Positions 18,834 to 26,739 of a DNA stretch of 64,000 nucleotides are shown piece by piece. Numbering within the stretch: position 1 is the first letter of the stretch; every line of letters starts with the position of its first letter. Both the position numbers and the translations under genes were made by a program. The stretch comes from Clostridium paraputrificum. GTDB lineage: Bacteria > Bacillota > Clostridia > Clostridiales > Clostridiaceae. The DNA is taken from assembly GCF_900447045.1 (NCBI RefSeq), contig NZ_UAWH01000005.1, positions 806,001 through 870,000 of the forward strand. Reading direction: 5' to 3'. Under the pieces are notes generated by a model. It was not told the DNA's origin, did not search any database, and saw only the letters and a list, made by a program, of their open reading frames with translations.

Positions 18834-18868
18834 GAGAGAAACCTCAATTAGAGGTTTCTCTTTTCTTT
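18834..18868 (+). terminator. Terminator of uppP
   Basis: GAGAAACCTC (18836-18845) and GAGGTTTCTC (18851-18860) form a perfect 10-bp stem followed by TTTTCTTT. Confidence 0.92.
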
Positions 18869-19250
18869 AACATTTAGGAAATTATAAACCTTTAATTAGC
18901 TATAAATCAAAGGGAGTATTACATTTTTATATTAAAAAGTTATAAGGTCAAAGGTAATAAGTTTATAGTTTTTTCACCTTAAGTACTAAGGGGATGAATA
19001 TCCACTCTATCTTTATTTTGTAAATTTTCTAAAAATTATAAAATTTACATTCAATTCTACTTTTCACCAATTTAAATTTATGTTATCATAAAATAAGTAA
19101 ATGACATTTTCTTGTAATGCATTGTATGTAAACAATATCAAAAAGTGTCGTAAAGTAATAGTTTTTATATTTTTTTATTCTAAATTGTTTGAAAATAATG
19201 AATATAAAAACAATTACGGTATAACGTGTGTGGTAGAGGGGGATATGAGA
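18869..19250. other. Gene-free region upstream of the phosphofructokinase
   Basis: About 380 AT-rich bases. A CCTTT...AAAGG hairpin lies near 18890-18915, and TTGTTT and AAACAA face each other around 19180-19212 as a possible operator. No coding potential beyond an unlikely extension of the downstream frame. No known riboswitch was recognised. It may contain a long leader for pfkA. Confidence 0.4.
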
Positions 19251-20351
19251 ATGGAACAACAAATTAAAAAAATTGCCTTACTAACAGGTGGTGGAGATTG
19301 TCCTGGATTAAATGCAGTAATTAGAGCTGTAACAAGAACTGCAATATTAAATTATGGTATGGAGGTTATAGGCTATAAATTTGGATATAGAGGCCTATAT
19401 AACAATGACTTCATTCCTCTAACATTAGAATCAGTATCCGGAATATTACATAGAGGAGGTACTATTCTATACAGTTCAAACAAGGACAACCTATTTGATT
19501 ATCAAGTAGAAGAAGATGGTCAAATGGTAAAAAAGGATGTTTCAGATGTAGCCGTAGAAAATATGAAAAAAGAGGGTGTAGATGTTCTAGTTGTAATAGG
19601 TGGAGATGGAACCTTAACATCAGCTAGAGATTTTGCTAGAAAAGGAGTTAAAGTAATAGGAGTTCCAAAGACAATTGATAATGATTTAGCATCTACAGAT
19701 GTTACATTTGGATTTAATACAGCAATAGATGTTGCTACTGGAGCTTTAGATAGACTTCATACAACTGCTGAATCACATCATAGAATTATGATTTGTGAGG
19801 TTATGGGAAGAGGTGCTGGTTGGATAGCATTAGAGTCTGGAATAGCAGGTTCTGCAGATGTTATTTTGCTACCAGAGATACCTTACGATATAAACAAAAT
19901 AAAAGAAAAAGTTGAAGAGAGAAGAAAAGAGGGCAAACTATTTACTATTATAGTAGTAGCAGAAGGGGCTAAACCTAAAGATGGTGACGTGGTAGTTTCT
20001 AAGATTGTAGCAGATAGTCCAGATCCAATTAGACTTGGTGGAATTGGTAATAAGTTAGCTGATGATTTAGAAAAGATAATTCCAGATCATGAAGTAAGAT
20101 GTACAGTGCTTGGTCATATCCAAAGAGGAGGAACTACTTCTACTTATGATAGAATTCTTTCGACTAGATATGGGGTAGCTGCTGTTGAGTTGATAAATGA
20201 AGGTAAGTTTGGTGATATGGTATGCTTAAAAGGAGATACAATATCTTCTGATAGTTTAGAAAATGTTATTGGACAAAAAACTAAGCAAGTGTTGCCGGAT
20301 GGAGAGTTAGTTCAAGTTGCTAAAAAAATAGGAATTTCTTTTGGAGATTAA
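19251..20351 (+). CDS. pfkA: 6-phosphofructokinase, G104/K124 type
   Basis: It phosphorylates fructose-6-phosphate at C1 in glycolysis. The GGGDCPGLNAVIRA start, the GGDGT motif, PKTIDNDL and GHIQRGG segments identify the family. The glycine in GGDGT predicts ATP use, whereas PPi enzymes have GGDD; the lysine in PKTIDND is the residue typical of PPi and mixed clades. ATG 19251 is preferred to ATG 19245 because AGAGGGGG ends at 19242. The gene stands alone; the usual partner pyruvate kinase is not next to it. Confidence 0.9.
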   Translation: MEQQIKKIALLTGGGDCPGLNAVIRAVTRTAILNYGMEVIGYKFGYRGLYNNDFIPLTLESVSGILHRGGTILYSSNKDNLFDYQVEEDGQMVKKDVSDVAVENMKKEGVDVLVVIGGDGTLTSARDFARKGVKVIGVPKTIDNDLASTDVTFGFNTAIDVATGALDRLHTTAESHHRIMICEVMGRGAGWIALESGIAGSADVILLPEIPYDINKIKEKVEERRKEGKLFTIIVVAEGAKPKDGDVVVSKIVADSPDPIRLGGIGNKLADDLEKIIPDHEVRCTVLGHIQRGGTTSTYDRILSTRYGVAAVELINEGKFGDMVCLKGDTISSDSLENVIGQKTKQVLPDGELVQVAKKIGISFGD

Positions 20352-20382
20352 TTTAATATAAAAGGGAATAAAAAAAGTTATA

Positions 20383-20404
20383 AAACTCCCCTAATGGGGA
20401 GTTT
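20383..20404 (+). terminator. Possible terminator after pfkA
   Basis: AAACTCCCC and GGGGAGTTT form a perfect 9-bp stem with a TAAT loop. The following T run is short (CTGTAATATTT), so strength is doubtful. Confidence 0.6.
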
Positions 20405-20509
20405 CTGTAATATTTAATGATATTATATTTAATTTGTATCTTCAAAATTTTCTGAAAATATGATATACTTTTCCTAGGGACAGTTAATTTTTAGAAGCTG
20501 GAGGGTATT

Positions 20510-21289
20510 ATGAAAGAGATAAAGAGATATTTAGAATCAAGAATAGGAACTTACGGATTTTTCTTTGAAGATCTATCGAGCGGATTCATTTATGGATATA
20601 ATGAAAACGTTCAAATGGTTGCTGCAGGGTGCATGAAACTTCCTATAGCAGTTTCTCTTATAAAAGCTGTTGAAGATAAAAAGGTAGATTTCATGGATAA
20701 AATCAAAATAGAAAAAGAAGATAAAGTTTATGGAACTGGTATAATCCATGAATTTAATGAGAGAGAGTATACAATATTTGAATTGTTAGTAGCAATGCTT
20801 ATACAAAGTGATAATACTGCAGCCAATAAGATAATTGATATAATTGGAATGGATAATATTAATTCAAACATAAAAGAAATGGGATTAAAAAATACTATTC
20901 TTAACAGAAAGACTAGCGATGAAAGACAATCTAAAGAGGGTGTAGAAAATATAACAAGCGCATATGATCTTTCTAAGATATGGAAGCATCTACATAATGC
21001 AACTTATCTAAATAGAGATAATAGCACTATGTTAGTAGATATATTAAGAAGGCAACAAATTAAGAATAAACTTGCTTTATATATACCAGATGATTTGAAA
21101 TATGAAATTTCCAGTAAAACTGGTGACAAGAAAGGTGTTGAAAATGATACAGCATTAATTCAATTACCTAAGGGGAATTTTGTATTTACTGTATTATCAA
21201 CTTCCGTTCCTAATAGTGTATATGGAACAGTAACTTTGGCTAAGTGTGGTAAAATGATGTGGGACAATGTCATGAATAATTGGCATTGA
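20510..21289 (+). CDS. Class A beta-lactamase-fold protein without the catalytic serine
   Basis: The 259-residue protein has the serine beta-lactamase-like fold. SDN is present at about residues 100-102 (IQSDNTAANK) and KTG at about 202-204 (SSKTGDKKG). The first motif, normally SxxK, reads GCMK (residues 40-43) in the segment MVAAGCMKLPIAV, so the nucleophilic Ser is Gly. No signal peptide is seen, so it may stay in the cytoplasm. Acyl-enzyme chemistry would need another nucleophile such as the adjacent Cys41. A binding or regulatory role is inferred. The ribosome site CTGGAGGG is good and the gene is monocistronic. Confidence 0.75.
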   Translation: MKEIKRYLESRIGTYGFFFEDLSSGFIYGYNENVQMVAAGCMKLPIAVSLIKAVEDKKVDFMDKIKIEKEDKVYGTGIIHEFNEREYTIFELLVAMLIQSDNTAANKIIDIIGMDNINSNIKEMGLKNTILNRKTSDERQSKEGVENITSAYDLSKIWKHLHNATYLNRDNSTMLVDILRRQQIKNKLALYIPDDLKYEISSKTGDKKGVENDTALIQLPKGNFVFTVLSTSVPNSVYGTVTLAKCGKMMWDNVMNNWH

Positions 21290-21357
21290 AAACATAAATA
21301 TCTCTACCTGTGGGTTAGGTAGGGGTTCAACTATGGTGAAATTGAAAATATGAGGGT

Positions 21358-21401
21358 AAAAGAAGAATGTATCAAAGTGAATTTTGATACATTCTTCTTT
21401 T
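21358..21401 (+). terminator. Strong terminator after the beta-lactamase-fold gene
   Basis: Arms at about 21358-21376 and 21382-21401 pair over about 18 bp around GTATC...GATAC, ending CTTCTTTTG. A smaller hairpin CTACCT/AGGTAG precedes it at 21304-21322. Confidence 0.9.
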
Positions 21402-21573
21402 GTTATCAATTAATAAATATAGAAAAAAGAATAATTTAGAAAGTGTTTAATACATGTTTCAGATTAAGAGTCAGGAATTAGAATTATGAATTTATTTATT
21501 AAAATATTGTAAGAAATTAACAATAAGTTTACAATATTATTTGGTGATATATGTAATAAAGGAGAGAGGGTAA

Positions 21574-22635
21574 TTGGAAAGTGAAGAGGTATCAATTAAA
21601 GAAGTTCTAGAAACCTTGAAAAGAAGATGGAAGATGATCGCTATTATCGTATTAGTATGTCTAATTGTGGCTTCTGTATATAGCTTTTTTATAACTAAAC
21701 CTGTATATAAAATAAGTACAAAGTTATTTATAGGTAAAGAAGTAAGCGACGGGGCATCAGATTACAATAGTAGCGAAGTTCAGATGTATCAAAAACTAAT
21801 GAAAACATATGCTGGAATTGCAAAATCAGATGATGTAATTCAAAGAGCACTAGATAGAGGAGATAGTAATGCTAGTGCAAAGTCTATTTTATCTAACCTA
21901 GAAGTAATAGCCGGAAATGATGACCAGTTTTTGACCATATCATTAAGTACTAAAGAACCAGGAGAGGGCTTAAAGGTATTAAATAATATTATTGATGAGT
22001 TTATAGAAACATCATCAAAGATATATGCGGAAGCGTATAGTAAGCTTAAAACAAGTATTAAGTATTCATCTGCAGATAAAAATAACAAAGTATTTCTTAT
22101 AACATCATCAGAAAAAGGTGAGGGTAAATCAACAACAGCGACAAACCTAGCAATAAGCTTATCTTTTGATAAGAAAAAAGTTTTGCTTGTAGATTGCGAC
22201 TTGAGAAGACCTTCTTTACATAAGTATTTAAGGATTAGTGGAGAATGTGGATTAACAGAAGTAATAATAGGGGAAACAAACGTAGAAAAAGCAATAGTTA
22301 ATATAAAGGATAATCTATTTTTTTTACCTTCAGGAAATAGACCACCAAATCCTGCAGAGCTATTGGGAAGTGAAAATTTTGAATTAATGTTAAAGGAACT
22401 AAAGGATATATTTGATTATATTATAATTGATTCCCCACCTCTTAGGGTAGTGGCTGACGCACAAATTCTAAGTTCGAAAGTAGACGGAGTTATATTGGTG
22501 GTGAAATATGGGTTTACAAAGAAAGATGAACTTTTAGTATGTAGAGAAACTTTAGAATTAGTTGGCGGTAAGTTAATTGGAACAGTTATAAATGGGGACA
22601 AGAAAGAGAATGATTACAAGTATTACTATTATTAA
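21574..22635 (+). CDS. Compact Wzz/BY-kinase fusion (CpsD/CapB-type tyrosine kinase)
   Basis: An N-terminal Wzz-like part (about 1-150) contains one membrane helix (21-40) and the conserved KPVYKISTKLF strand. It leads straight into a bacterial tyrosine kinase: Walker A SEKGEGKSTTA (about 179-189), Walker A' LLVDCDLRRP and Walker B YIIIDSPPL. The tail KYYYY is the expected autophosphorylation cluster. These proteins control chain length and export of surface polysaccharide. The second Wzz membrane helix and coiled coil are missing. The start is TTG 21574 after AAAGGAGAGAGGG. No polysaccharide operon adjoins it. Confidence 0.85.
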   Translation: MESEEVSIKEVLETLKRRWKMIAIIVLVCLIVASVYSFFITKPVYKISTKLFIGKEVSDGASDYNSSEVQMYQKLMKTYAGIAKSDDVIQRALDRGDSNASAKSILSNLEVIAGNDDQFLTISLSTKEPGEGLKVLNNIIDEFIETSSKIYAEAYSKLKTSIKYSSADKNNKVFLITSSEKGEGKSTTATNLAISLSFDKKKVLLVDCDLRRPSLHKYLRISGECGLTEVIIGETNVEKAIVNIKDNLFFLPSGNRPPNPAELLGSENFELMLKELKDIFDYIIIDSPPLRVVADAQILSSKVDGVILVVKYGFTKKDELLVCRETLELVGGKLIGTVINGDKKENDYKYYYY

Positions 22636-22666
22636 AATAATTGTATTTAAATCAATCTAAATGCGG

Positions 22667-22705
22667 ATACTCCTTAATAGACAGTTCTATTTAAGGAGTA
22701 TTTTT
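22667..22705 (+). terminator. Hairpin with T-tract overlapping the next gene's ribosome site
   Basis: ATACTCCTTAATAG (22667-22680) pairs, with one bulge, with CTATTTAAGGAGTAT (22687-22701), followed by TTTTT. It would terminate the kinase transcript and also hides the AAGGAGT site of the following gene. Confidence 0.75.
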
Positions 22706-23314
22706 ATGAAGAAAATTATAAGAAGTTCTATGGTTTCAATAGCAATAATACTTTTTTTAAATATACCTAGTATAGTATTAGCACTTGATTTAAGTGCTAA
22801 AGATATAAATGATATAAAATATCAATTAAGAATTGTTGGGATAAATTCATATTGTAGTGATAATATAATAACTTACATGAAAAACTTAAGTTTATCTAGG
22901 GAAGAGTTATTAGTCATTGAAAAAGAATGCACAGAAGTTATAAACTTAATCCATTGGAAAAACTTTATAAGTGATTTATCTTTATCTGAAATGTATTACT
23001 TTTATAAAACATTATCATCTATAATAAATAATTTAAATATGGGTTTTAGTATTAATATATTTAATAAAAGTATAGCTATTAAAAATATAAGTAATGGTGA
23101 TATTTTAATGAAAGGAAGTATAAAAGAAGTTGGGGGATATATAGAGAATGTAAAAAGGAATAATTCTATTAAGGACATAGTTAATATTTTAGATAGAATT
23201 GAATTTAAAATTCTAGGAGAAAATAGTGGCTTTTCCAATAAAGTTCTTAATTCTAATATCCCAGACTTTGCTATTAATGTTATAAATGAATTTGAATGGG
23301 TACTAAATTTTTAG
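22706..23314 (+). CDS. Secreted protein of unknown function
   Basis: I do not recognise this 202-residue protein. It has a lysine/arginine start and a hydrophobic stretch (MVSIAIILFLNIPSIVLA) that looks like a signal peptide ending near ALA (about residue 26). The rest is polar, helix-rich, with no cysteine pattern or catalytic motif. ATG 22706 follows AAGGAGT with spacing of about 7, so the upstream in-frame ATG (22661) is rejected. It follows the tyrosine-kinase fusion but is separated from it by the T-tailed hairpin that covers its ribosome site. Confidence 0.65.
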   Translation: MKKIIRSSMVSIAIILFLNIPSIVLALDLSAKDINDIKYQLRIVGINSYCSDNIITYMKNLSLSREELLVIEKECTEVINLIHWKNFISDLSLSEMYYFYKTLSSIINNLNMGFSINIFNKSIAIKNISNGDILMKGSIKEVGGYIENVKRNNSIKDIVNILDRIEFKILGENSGFSNKVLNSNIPDFAINVINEFEWVLNF

Positions 23315-23328
23315 TACCTTTTTGTTTT
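23299..23328 (+). terminator. Terminator of the secreted protein gene
   Basis: GGTACTAA (23299-23306) and TTAGTACC (23311-23318) flank ATTT, followed by TTTTTGTTTTG. It spans the stop codon. Confidence 0.85.
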
Positions 23329-23350
23329 GTTTTTTATTTGCTGATATAAT
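23322..23350 (+). promoter_or_regulatory. Promoter of the cobT operon
   Basis: TTGTTT (23322-23327), 17 bases, TATAAT (23345-23350). The start of transcription would be about 27 bases before the cobT ATG, leaving no room for a riboswitch. Confidence 0.65.
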
Positions 23351-23383
23351 AGGGGTAATATTTTAATAATATGGGGGCGTAGT

Positions 23384-24466
23384 ATGATAAATGAAGTGAT
23401 AAATGGAATCAAACCATTATATAAAGATAAAATCGAAGAAGCTAAAATAAGAGTTGATTCCTTAGCAAAGCCTTTAGGAAGTTTAGGAAGACTTGAGGAT
23501 TTAGCAATACAGATTTCAGGCATAACAGGAAATATAAAGAATTCCATACGAAATAAAGGTATTATTATTATGAGTGCGGATAATGGAGTGGTTGAAGAAG
23601 GGGTAGCCTCCTCTCCACAATATGTAACTTTAGCCCAAACAAAGAATTTTATTAAAGGTAAAACTGGAGTTTGTGCAATAGGTAAAACAAATGATACAAA
23701 GTTAATTGTTGTAGATATAGGAATAAATTCTGATGAAAAAATAAATGGGATTGTGGATAAAAAAATATCTAAAGGAACTAGAAATATATATAAAGAAAAT
23801 GCTATGAGCTATGAAGAAGCTAAAAGGGGAATTGAAATAGGAATTGAGATGGCTAAAAAAGCTAAGGATGAAGGCTTTGATATAATTGGTGTTGGGGAAA
23901 TGGGAATAGGTAACACGACAACATCTGCAGCAGTTTTAATGTGTTTGATTGACTGTAAAGTTGATAAAGTAGTTGGTAAAGGTGCTGGGGTTACTGAGGA
24001 GGCCTTTAATAAGAAAAAGCTAGTGGTCAAAACTGCTGTTGAAAGTAAGGATATAAATAGAATGGACCCAATGGATATAATATCAAAGGTTGGAGGGTAC
24101 GATATAGCTGGAATGACAGGAGTGTTTTTAGGAGCTGCATATTATAGAATACCAGTTGTTATTGATGGCTTTATTTCAGTTGTATCAGCCCTTCTAGCAT
24201 CAAGGCTTAATCCTATTGTAAAGGAATATCTTATACCTTCTCATAAGTCTAAAGAAATAGGATATAATTTAGCTATAGAGGAGTTAGGACTTGAGCCAAT
24301 GCTTAATTTGGGAATGAGACTTGGAGAAGGTAGTGGCTGTCCAATAGCATTTTCTGTAGTGGAGTTTGCATTGTCTATGATGAATAATATGGCAACCTTT
24401 GAAGAAGGGGAAATTGATAATTCTTATCTTGAAAAAATAAAAGGAGAAGAAAATTATATAGTATGA
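23384..24466 (+). CDS. cobT: Nicotinate-nucleotide:dimethylbenzimidazole phosphoribosyltransferase CobT
   Basis: CobT activates the lower-ligand base as alpha-ribazole phosphate using nicotinate mononucleotide. The family start (DSLAKPLGSLGRLEDLA), GVGEMGIGNTTTSAA and the catalytic Glu segment LGEGSGCPIAF are present in 360 residues, the usual length. It is first in an eight-gene operon; its stop overlaps the cobU start by four bases. The base it activates cannot be told from sequence. Confidence 0.95.
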   Translation: MINEVINGIKPLYKDKIEEAKIRVDSLAKPLGSLGRLEDLAIQISGITGNIKNSIRNKGIIIMSADNGVVEEGVASSPQYVTLAQTKNFIKGKTGVCAIGKTNDTKLIVVDIGINSDEKINGIVDKKISKGTRNIYKENAMSYEEAKRGIEIGIEMAKKAKDEGFDIIGVGEMGIGNTTTSAAVLMCLIDCKVDKVVGKGAGVTEEAFNKKKLVVKTAVESKDINRMDPMDIISKVGGYDIAGMTGVFLGAAYYRIPVVIDGFISVVSALLASRLNPIVKEYLIPSHKSKEIGYNLAIEELGLEPMLNLGMRLGEGSGCPIAFSVVEFALSMMNNMATFEEGEIDNSYLEKIKGEENYIV

Positions 24467-25026
24467 TAATATTTGTTGTTGGCGGGTCTAAAAGCCAAAA
24501 GTCCAATTATGGAGAGATTATTGCAGAGAAGTTATTTAATAAGGGAAATTTATATTATCTAGCTACCATGAAACCTTATGATGATGAGGATTTAAAAAGA
24601 ATAGAGGAACATATAAAAAACAGAAGTGGACATGGCTATATAACAATAGAAGTTCCAAGGGATATTAGTAGCGTTTTACCAATGCTAAATAAGGGTGATA
24701 CAGTACTACTTGATAGTATTACATCTCTTGTTACTAATGAGATGTTTAATAATAAACAGATTGTGAAAAATGTTAAAGATAAAATTATAACAGAAGTAAA
24801 TGAGATTTCTAAGAAGGTTTCTAATTTAGTTATTGTATCAGATTATGTATTTAGCGATGGAATTAGGTATGATGATTTTACAGAGGATTTTAGAAAAGAA
24901 CTTGGTATTATAAATTGTGAAATAGCTAAAATGTCACAGGCTGTAATAGAGAGTTCCTTTGGAAATATTATAGTACATAAAGGTAAGGAAAGGATTAATA
25001 ATGAAGAACTTATTGAATGCATTTAA
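24463..25026 (+). CDS. cobU: Adenosylcobinamide kinase / GTP guanylyltransferase CobU
   Basis: CobU phosphorylates adenosylcobinamide and then transfers GMP. The P-loop reads GGSKSQKSNYGE, with Gln where most CobU proteins have Gly (SGKS). The RIEEHIKNR segment carries the His that is guanylylated in the family. The C-terminal SDYVFSDGI...FRKELG region matches CobU. At 187 residues it is full length. It overlaps cobT by 4 and cobS by 26 bases. A second CobU-like gene lies two genes on. Confidence 0.88.
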   Translation: MIIFVVGGSKSQKSNYGEIIAEKLFNKGNLYYLATMKPYDDEDLKRIEEHIKNRSGHGYITIEVPRDISSVLPMLNKGDTVLLDSITSLVTNEMFNNKQIVKNVKDKIITEVNEISKKVSNLVIVSDYVFSDGIRYDDFTEDFRKELGIINCEIAKMSQAVIESSFGNIIVHKGKERINNEELIECI

Positions 25027-25753
25027 TATGGCAGTTAGTATGTTTACAGTAATACCATTGCCTAAATATATATGGGAAGAAAAATCTGCAAAGTATATGA
25101 TGAGAATATATCCATTTGTAGGATTTATAGTAGGGCTTATATGGTATGGGGGAGGAGTACTTCTTAAGTATTTTGAAATAAGCTTAATGATGTCAACAGG
25201 TATTTTATTAACTCTTCCTTTTATAGTTACAGGTTTTATACATCTAGATGGATTTATGGATGTTTGTGATGCACTCCTTTCTAGAAAATCTAAAGAGGAT
25301 AAGCTGAAAATTTTAAAGGATTCTAGAGTTGGTGCCTTTGCTGTTATAGCTTTAGGTCTTTTGTTTATTATGGATTTTGCAGGAATTTACACTGCATTAG
25401 AAAAGGATTTTAATTTAATTGCTCTTATATTAATACCTATAATATCTAGGACTATAGCAGCATACATTATTATCTCTAATGAGCCTTTAGGGGAAAGCTA
25501 TTATGGAAATCTCTTTAAAAATGGGACAGGAAAAATAGATAAGATAACCCTAGGGATAACTTTTATAATTATATTAATTTTGAGTTATTTCTTAGGAAAT
25601 AAATATATAATAATGCCATTAGTTATGGGAGTTGTAGGGTTAATTCTTTTAAAAAATTGCAAAAAAGAACTTGGTGGAATTAATGGAGATGTAGCTGGAT
25701 ATATTCTCGTATTAACTGAGGTATTTGGAATTTTAGTTTTAGCTATTATATAA
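25001..25753 (+). CDS. cobS: Adenosylcobinamide-GDP ribazoletransferase (cobalamin synthase) CobS
   Basis: This membrane enzyme joins adenosylcobinamide-GDP to alpha-ribazole (phosphate). The family hallmarks are GFIHLDGFMDVCDALLS followed by DSRVGAFAVIALG, in a 250-residue protein with several membrane helices. The start lies inside the 3' end of cobU (26-base overlap), with AAGGAAAGG as ribosome site, so the two are probably translationally coupled. Confidence 0.95.
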   Translation: MKNLLNAFNMAVSMFTVIPLPKYIWEEKSAKYMMRIYPFVGFIVGLIWYGGGVLLKYFEISLMMSTGILLTLPFIVTGFIHLDGFMDVCDALLSRKSKEDKLKILKDSRVGAFAVIALGLLFIMDFAGIYTALEKDFNLIALILIPIISRTIAAYIIISNEPLGESYYGNLFKNGTGKIDKITLGITFIIILILSYFLGNKYIIMPLVMGVVGLILLKNCKKELGGINGDVAGYILVLTEVFGILVLAII

Positions 25754-25763
25754 GGAGAAGGAT

Positions 25764-26144
25764 ATGGAACTATATTTTGGTGGAGCCTATAACGGTAAGC
25801 TTAGGCTTATAAAGGAAAAGTTTAATATAGATGAGAAGGATATATTCTTCTGTGGAGAAGGTAAAATAGACTTTTCAAAGAAGGTTATATGTGGAATTCA
25901 TATGTTTATTTATAATGAAGTAATTAATGGTAGAGATGCAATGGCGTTTTTTAAGAAAAATATAGAAAGATTTAATGATAAAATAATTATTTCAGATGAT
26001 TTATCATCTGGTATAGTACCTCTAAAAAAAGAGGATAGAAAGTGGAGAGAGGAAACAGGAAAAGTGCTACAATTTTTAACTATTAAAAGTAATAAGGTTA
26101 CAAGGGTATTTTGTGGTCTTCCTATGGTTTTGAAGGATGAATAA
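25764..26144 (+). CDS. Short CobU-like protein
   Basis: A 126-residue protein whose ends match CobU. The start ELYFGGAYNGKLRLI corresponds to the P-loop, with GK kept but the following Ser/Thr replaced by Leu. The C-terminal half (IISDDLSSGIVPLKKEDRKWREETGKVLQFL and the GLPMVLK end) matches the CobU C-terminus well. The central region with the guanylylated His is largely gone. It may be a kinase or guanylyltransferase partner of the full-length CobU, or an inactive paralogue. It follows cobS by 10 bases and overlaps the phosphatase gene by 8. Confidence 0.72.
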   Translation: MELYFGGAYNGKLRLIKEKFNIDEKDIFFCGEGKIDFSKKVICGIHMFIYNEVINGRDAMAFFKKNIERFNDKIIISDDLSSGIVPLKKEDRKWREETGKVLQFLTIKSNKVTRVFCGLPMVLKDE

Positions 26145-26736
26145 GATAGTTTTGTATTTAATAAGACATGGAAAAACACTATGTAATGAAAGAAGATTGT
26201 ATTGTGGTAAGTCAGATGTTTCATTGAGTGAATTAGGGTATAAGGAGATTCTTAAATTAAAATCTACTGTAGATTATCCAAAGTGCAGGTTAAATTATAC
26301 AAGTGGTGCTAAAAGGGCAAATGAAACTTTTGAAATTATTTTTCCAAATTCAAAATACGCAAAGAAGAATGATTTTTTTGAATATAATTTTGGAGATTTT
26401 GAGATGAAGTCCTATGATATGCTAAAGGATAATAGTGATTATATAGCTTGGATTATGGATGAAAGTAAAAAGGTAAAATGTCCAAATGGTGAGTGTAAAG
26501 AAGAGTTCTATAGAAGACTTAGTAAGGCTCTAAGGAGACTTTTTAGGGAAGTTATAGAAAAAGGTGAAGAGGAAGCTTTACTTATTTGCCATGGTGGTGT
26601 TATAGGTACCTTACTTGAATTATTCTGCAAATCCTCAAAGGATTTTTATACAATGCAACCTAGTTGTGGTAGGGGATATAAGTTAGAGGTTAAAGTTGAT
26701 AAAGATATAGAAATAAAAATACTAGGGGAGATTTAA
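26137..26736 (+). CDS. cobC: Histidine phosphatase family protein, probable alpha-ribazole phosphatase CobC
   Basis: The RHGKT motif near residue 9 (LIRHGKTLCNERRLYCG) provides the phosphohistidine of the family, and LICHGGVIG the second His. CobC removes phosphate from alpha-ribazole 5'-phosphate or from the cobamide phosphate. The assignment to the B12 step rests on its place between cobS and cbiB in an overlapping operon. The length (199 residues) is typical. Confidence 0.85.
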   Translation: MNKIVLYLIRHGKTLCNERRLYCGKSDVSLSELGYKEILKLKSTVDYPKCRLNYTSGAKRANETFEIIFPNSKYAKKNDFFEYNFGDFEMKSYDMLKDNSDYIAWIMDESKKVKCPNGECKEEFYRRLSKALRRLFREVIEKGEEEALLICHGGVIGTLLELFCKSSKDFYTMQPSCGRGYKLEVKVDKDIEIKILGEI

Positions 26737-26739
26737 GAA

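Noticed and set aside
18886..18915. AAACCTTTAATT followed by AAAGGG, like the lead-in of the PyrR elements
   Set aside because: It has no CAGNGA loop and no linked pyrimidine gene; probably a chance AT-rich hairpin after the uppP terminator.
19101..19250. N-terminal extension of the phosphofructokinase by 50 residues
   Set aside because: The family starts at IKKIALLTGGGDCPG; the extension has no ribosome site and a spacer-like composition.
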